From positions 274,866-338,865 of the forward strand of contig NZ_FWXS01000003.1 of NCBI RefSeq assembly GCF_900176425.1: a stretch of DNA of 64,000 nucleotides, in the 5' to 3' direction. Made by a program: the position numbers and the translations under genes. Under the pieces are notes generated by a model. That model did not search any database and was not told where the DNA came from. It saw only the letters and a list, made by a program, of their open reading frames with translations. Within the stretch, counting starts at the first letter, position 1; every line of letters starts with the position of its first letter. Below are positions 61,965-64,000 of this stretch, one piece after another. This DNA comes from Moheibacter sediminis. Its GTDB lineage: Bacteria > Bacteroidota > Bacteroidia > Flavobacteriales > Weeksellaceae.

Positions 61965-62961
61965 AAGCAACTTCTTTTAAAAGATAGGAAATGTCTTTTT
62001 GACTTTTGCGGAAAACAAAATGCGGATAAATAAGGTAATACCAAGAAATAAATCCAAAAGTTCCGAGTACTATAAATCCTGCCAAAACAATAGGCATTTC
62101 GTTTGCATATTGGGTTAAATATCCTTCAATCAACGCAGCAGCCAGAGTAAACGGAATGGTACTGATGACGATTTTCAAAGCTGCTTTTCCTTTTTGGAAA
62201 AATGCCTGCCAGCGTGTTAAAATTCCAGGGAAAATATAACTAGTTCCCATCAAAATTCCGGCTCCGATTTCTATGCACATTGCAAATATTTCCATCGCTC
62301 CATGCATCCAAATTGTCCTGAGTGAAAGGAAAAAATGTCCTTTTTCGAAAAACATATATTGAAAACTACCTACCATCACGCCGTTGACTAACATAAAATA
62401 CATGGAACCGATACCTCCAAACAATCCATACAAAAATGACATCAATCCGACTCTGAGATTATTCATGGCGATTAGGAAAAAGCTGTTGAAATCACCAAAA
62501 GTGGAAGTATTGTTGTAAACAGCTAATGGGTCGCCATTTTGAATGTTGTCCTCAGTCATGTTTACATAGCCGTCTCCTAAAATCGAACGCACAAATTGCG
62601 GTTCATAAATGGATGAAAAAACACCGATGATAATCATCAAGAAGAAGAGCGCAAATGAAAAATAAAAATATTTGCGGTACTGGAACATGATCATCGGAAC
62701 TTCATAAGCCCAGAATCCGGCAAGTCCTTTTTTAGATTTTCTCTGTCCGTAAATTTTATGGTAAGACGTTGTAGCAAGCCCATTCAGGTATCTGATGACA
62801 TTGCTTTTAGGGTAATAAGTTTGTGCGTAAGCGAGGTCATTGTTGATTTGGATGAATAAATCAGCGAGCCGTTCCGGTTTTTTTTCACCAGAACTGTACA
62901 ATGATTTTTCAAATTCCAACCATTTTTCTTTATTTTGTTTTATAAATGCTGCCTCTCGCAA
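61951..62961 (-). CDS. SpoIIM/Stage II sporulation M-like membrane protein
   Basis: A 336-residue multipass membrane protein (about six helices) of the SpoIIM family. The N-terminal cytosolic part has REAAFIKQNKEKWLEFE and the conserved LADLFIQINNDLAYAQTYYP; later helices include GLFGGIGSMYFMLVNGVMVG and MHGAMEIFAMCIEIGAGILMG. The family start MREAAFIK is reached only by a TTG at 62961; the longer frame from an ATG at 63042 would run through the divergent RDD gene. It is the first gene of the cluster, and its stop overlaps DUF4129. Sporulation is not implied. Confidence 0.88.
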   Translation of the reverse strand: MREAAFIKQNKEKWLEFEKSLYSSGEKKPERLADLFIQINNDLAYAQTYYPKSNVIRYLNGLATTSYHKIYGQRKSKKGLAGFWAYEVPMIMFQYRKYFYFSFALFFLMIIIGVFSSIYEPQFVRSILGDGYVNMTEDNIQNGDPLAVYNNTSTFGDFNSFFLIAMNNLRVGLMSFLYGLFGGIGSMYFMLVNGVMVGSFQYMFFEKGHFFLSLRTIWMHGAMEIFAMCIEIGAGILMGTSYIFPGILTRWQAFFQKGKAALKIVISTIPFTLAAALIEGYLTQYANEMPIVLAGFIVLGTFGFISWYYLIYPHFVFRKSQKDISYLLKEVAYEKD

Positions 62962-62981
62962 TTTGTTGGTAGTTTGGATTT

Positions 62982-62989
62982 CAAAAATA
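62982..62989 (-). promoter_or_regulatory. Putative -7 box for SpoIIM, overlapping the RDD start
   Basis: Minus-strand TATTTTTG (TAnnTTTG) occupies the bases next to the RDD ATG (62989), 20 bases before the TTG start of SpoIIM. Confidence 0.45.
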
Positions 62990-63825
62990 TGCAAAATATT
63001 CAGATTAAAACACCACTTAATGTTAATGTCACCATACAACATGCTGGAGTTGGTTGGCGTTTCCTTGCTTTTGCAATAGATGTCTGTGTCATCATAGCCT
63101 ATATTTGGTTACTTTCCACATCATTTTCTATGCTGGGTTTGAGTGGAGAGATTTGGAGCCAAAGTCCTGATAATTACTACGATTTCAATACTTTTCTGGA
63201 AATAATTTACGTCATTTTACTTTTTCCTGTTTTGTTTTATTCACTTTGGACAGAGTCGGTTTTCAATGGACAAACAGTCGGGAAAATGATTTGTAAAATC
63301 CGGGTGGTCAAGCTGAATGGCTACCATGCCGGATTCCCGGAATATTTTACCAGATGGGCGTTTCGTTTGGTTGATTTCTGGACGGGAATGTTCATGATTT
63401 TGTTTTTCATTCCCATTTTTGGACAGGAAACGGGTTCTATCTTGGGAGTCTTAATGTTGTTTATGAGTGGTTTTGTGGCATTTTTTTCTATCATTCGCAC
63501 AAAAAAATCACAACGAATCGGTGACATAGTTGCGGGAACAACTGTTTTGAAACTGGTTGAAAAACACTCGATGGACATTACAATTTTGGAAGATATAAGA
63601 GAATCCTATATTCCGATGTACAGCCAGGTCATTAAATTGACGGATAACGATGCACGAATCATCAAAGATACCTTTGTCATAGCAAGGAAAAACCAGGATT
63701 ATGCAACGCTGAAACGATTGCGGGTGAAATTGGAAAGCGTGATGGAAATAGAAGGGCGTGGGGGTGATGCGGAATTTATCGATACCGTGATGAAGGACTT
63801 TAATTATTATACGCAGAAACTTTAA
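62989..63825 (+). CDS. RDD family membrane protein
   Basis: A 278-residue protein with the RDD membrane domain in the first about 190 residues: a short N-terminal strand (QNIQIKTPLNVNVTI), helices with GVGWRFLAFAIDVCVII (R and D at the diagnostic positions), TVGKMICKIRVVKLNG, and a third helix pair. The C-terminal about 80 residues are cytosolic and helical. RDD proteins are linked to transport or osmolyte handling by inference. The divergent SpoIIM start lies only 27 bases away. Confidence 0.9.
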   Translation: MQNIQIKTPLNVNVTIQHAGVGWRFLAFAIDVCVIIAYIWLLSTSFSMLGLSGEIWSQSPDNYYDFNTFLEIIYVILLFPVLFYSLWTESVFNGQTVGKMICKIRVVKLNGYHAGFPEYFTRWAFRLVDFWTGMFMILFFIPIFGQETGSILGVLMLFMSGFVAFFSIIRTKKSQRIGDIVAGTTVLKLVEKHSMDITILEDIRESYIPMYSQVIKLTDNDARIIKDTFVIARKNQDYATLKRLRVKLESVMEIEGRGGDAEFIDTVMKDFNYYTQKL

Positions 63826-63962
63826 GTGCAAATTTATCCTCAGGAGCCGAATTTCCTGTATTTAGGTATTTTTATCAATTAATTTTTTATACAATAATCT
63901 GCTATTTTTTTTGTTTTCCTTAACATAATTAATTAAGTTTGGAATTCGTTAAAACTAAGATT

Positions 63963-64000
63963 ATGAGAACCAACCTATCGCTTAGCGGCATCCTGCCGTG
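63963..64000 (+). other. Possible start of a truncated gene at the window edge
   Basis: An ATG at 63963 opens a 12-codon frame (MRTNLSLSGILP) that continues past the window end. It is GC-richer than its surroundings and contains the inverted repeat CGGCA-TCC-TGCCG (63986-63998), so it may instead be the edge of a non-coding element. Cannot be judged without more sequence. Confidence 0.2.

Noticed and set aside
62935..63042. Longer forms of RDD (from 62935) and SpoIIM (from 63042)
   Set aside because: They overlap each other's coding region and add non-conserved residues; family N-termini fit the starts at 62989 (RDD) and 62961 (SpoIIM).
1..64000. CRISPR arrays, tRNA, rRNA, prophage or IS elements
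   Set aside because: No regularly spaced direct repeats, no tRNA cloverleaf with CCA-like ends, no rRNA signature and no transposase or integrase motifs were found by eye; a computed search could still show a small RNA gene.

Overview
The window is a continuous, gene-dense (about 90% coding), AT-rich chromosomal segment from a member of the Bacteroidota, most likely class Flavobacteriia. The grounds are: several secreted proteins ending in type IX secretion (T9SS type A) sorting domains; promoters with the Bacteroidota -7 box TAnnTTTG; no Shine-Dalgarno dependence; families largely confined to Bacteroidota (DUF3467, DUF3822, DUF3857, LptD of the flavobacterial type, 'HTCS-like' hybrid kinases); and degenerate copies of the GTCATTTCGA...GAATCT-type dispersed repeat. 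Genus cannot be fixed from the sequence alone. No rRNA, tRNA, CRISPR array, prophage or IS element was seen.

Layout. 1-4.7 kb: rpoC with a coupled DUF3467 gene. 4.7-10.8 kb: a T9SS protein, a 2-oxoacid dehydrogenase E2, a diheme cytochrome/FG-GAP secreted-protein operon, an Smr-domain protein and a Cys-rich small protein. 10.7-11.1 kb is non-coding with a 23-bp palindrome and a GC-rich block. 11-17.2 kb: accC-accB, rpmF-DUF177, a secreted ELWxxDGT-repeat protein and pdxA. 17.3-25 kb: aromatic amino acid hydroxylase, RidA, lptD, divergent amidase and an MCE/MlaD protein (envelope biogenesis). 25-28.7 kb: an operon of two HdrCB-like Fe-S proteins flanking a HAD protein and a secreted protein and ending in methylglyoxal synthase. 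28.7-33.4 kb: small secreted proteins and a one-protein TPR/kinase/receiver/AraC regulator. 33.5-36 kb: LemA-TPM-TPM-GNAT. 36-43 kb: a lipoprotein, a decayed-gene region, dGTPase-like protein, LolA-like protein, OmpA, KdsB and DUF4349. 43-49 kb: DUF3822-rsmD, an endonuclease/exonuclease/phosphatase protein with no visible start codon, RlpA, YqeY and DUF3857. 49-53.7 kb: tig-clpP-(two membrane proteins)-clpX. 53.8-57.6 kb: T9SS protein, a small PID-CTERM-like protein and a TlpA-like thioredoxin. 57.6-63.8 kb: the coupled cluster SpoIIM-DUF4129-DUF4350-MoxR-DUF58 with a divergent RDD gene.

Most of the window is ordinary core genome. The parts that look least explained are the MoxR/DUF58/SpoIIM/RDD membrane system, the HTTM-type membrane pair inserted between clpP and clpX, the HdrCB-like/methylglyoxal synthase operon, the palindrome and GC-rich element near 10.8-11.0 kb, and several genes whose start signals are unusual (TTG starts, start codons abutting promoter boxes, one apparently missing start). 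Promoter calls are by eye against TAnnTTTG and are hypotheses.
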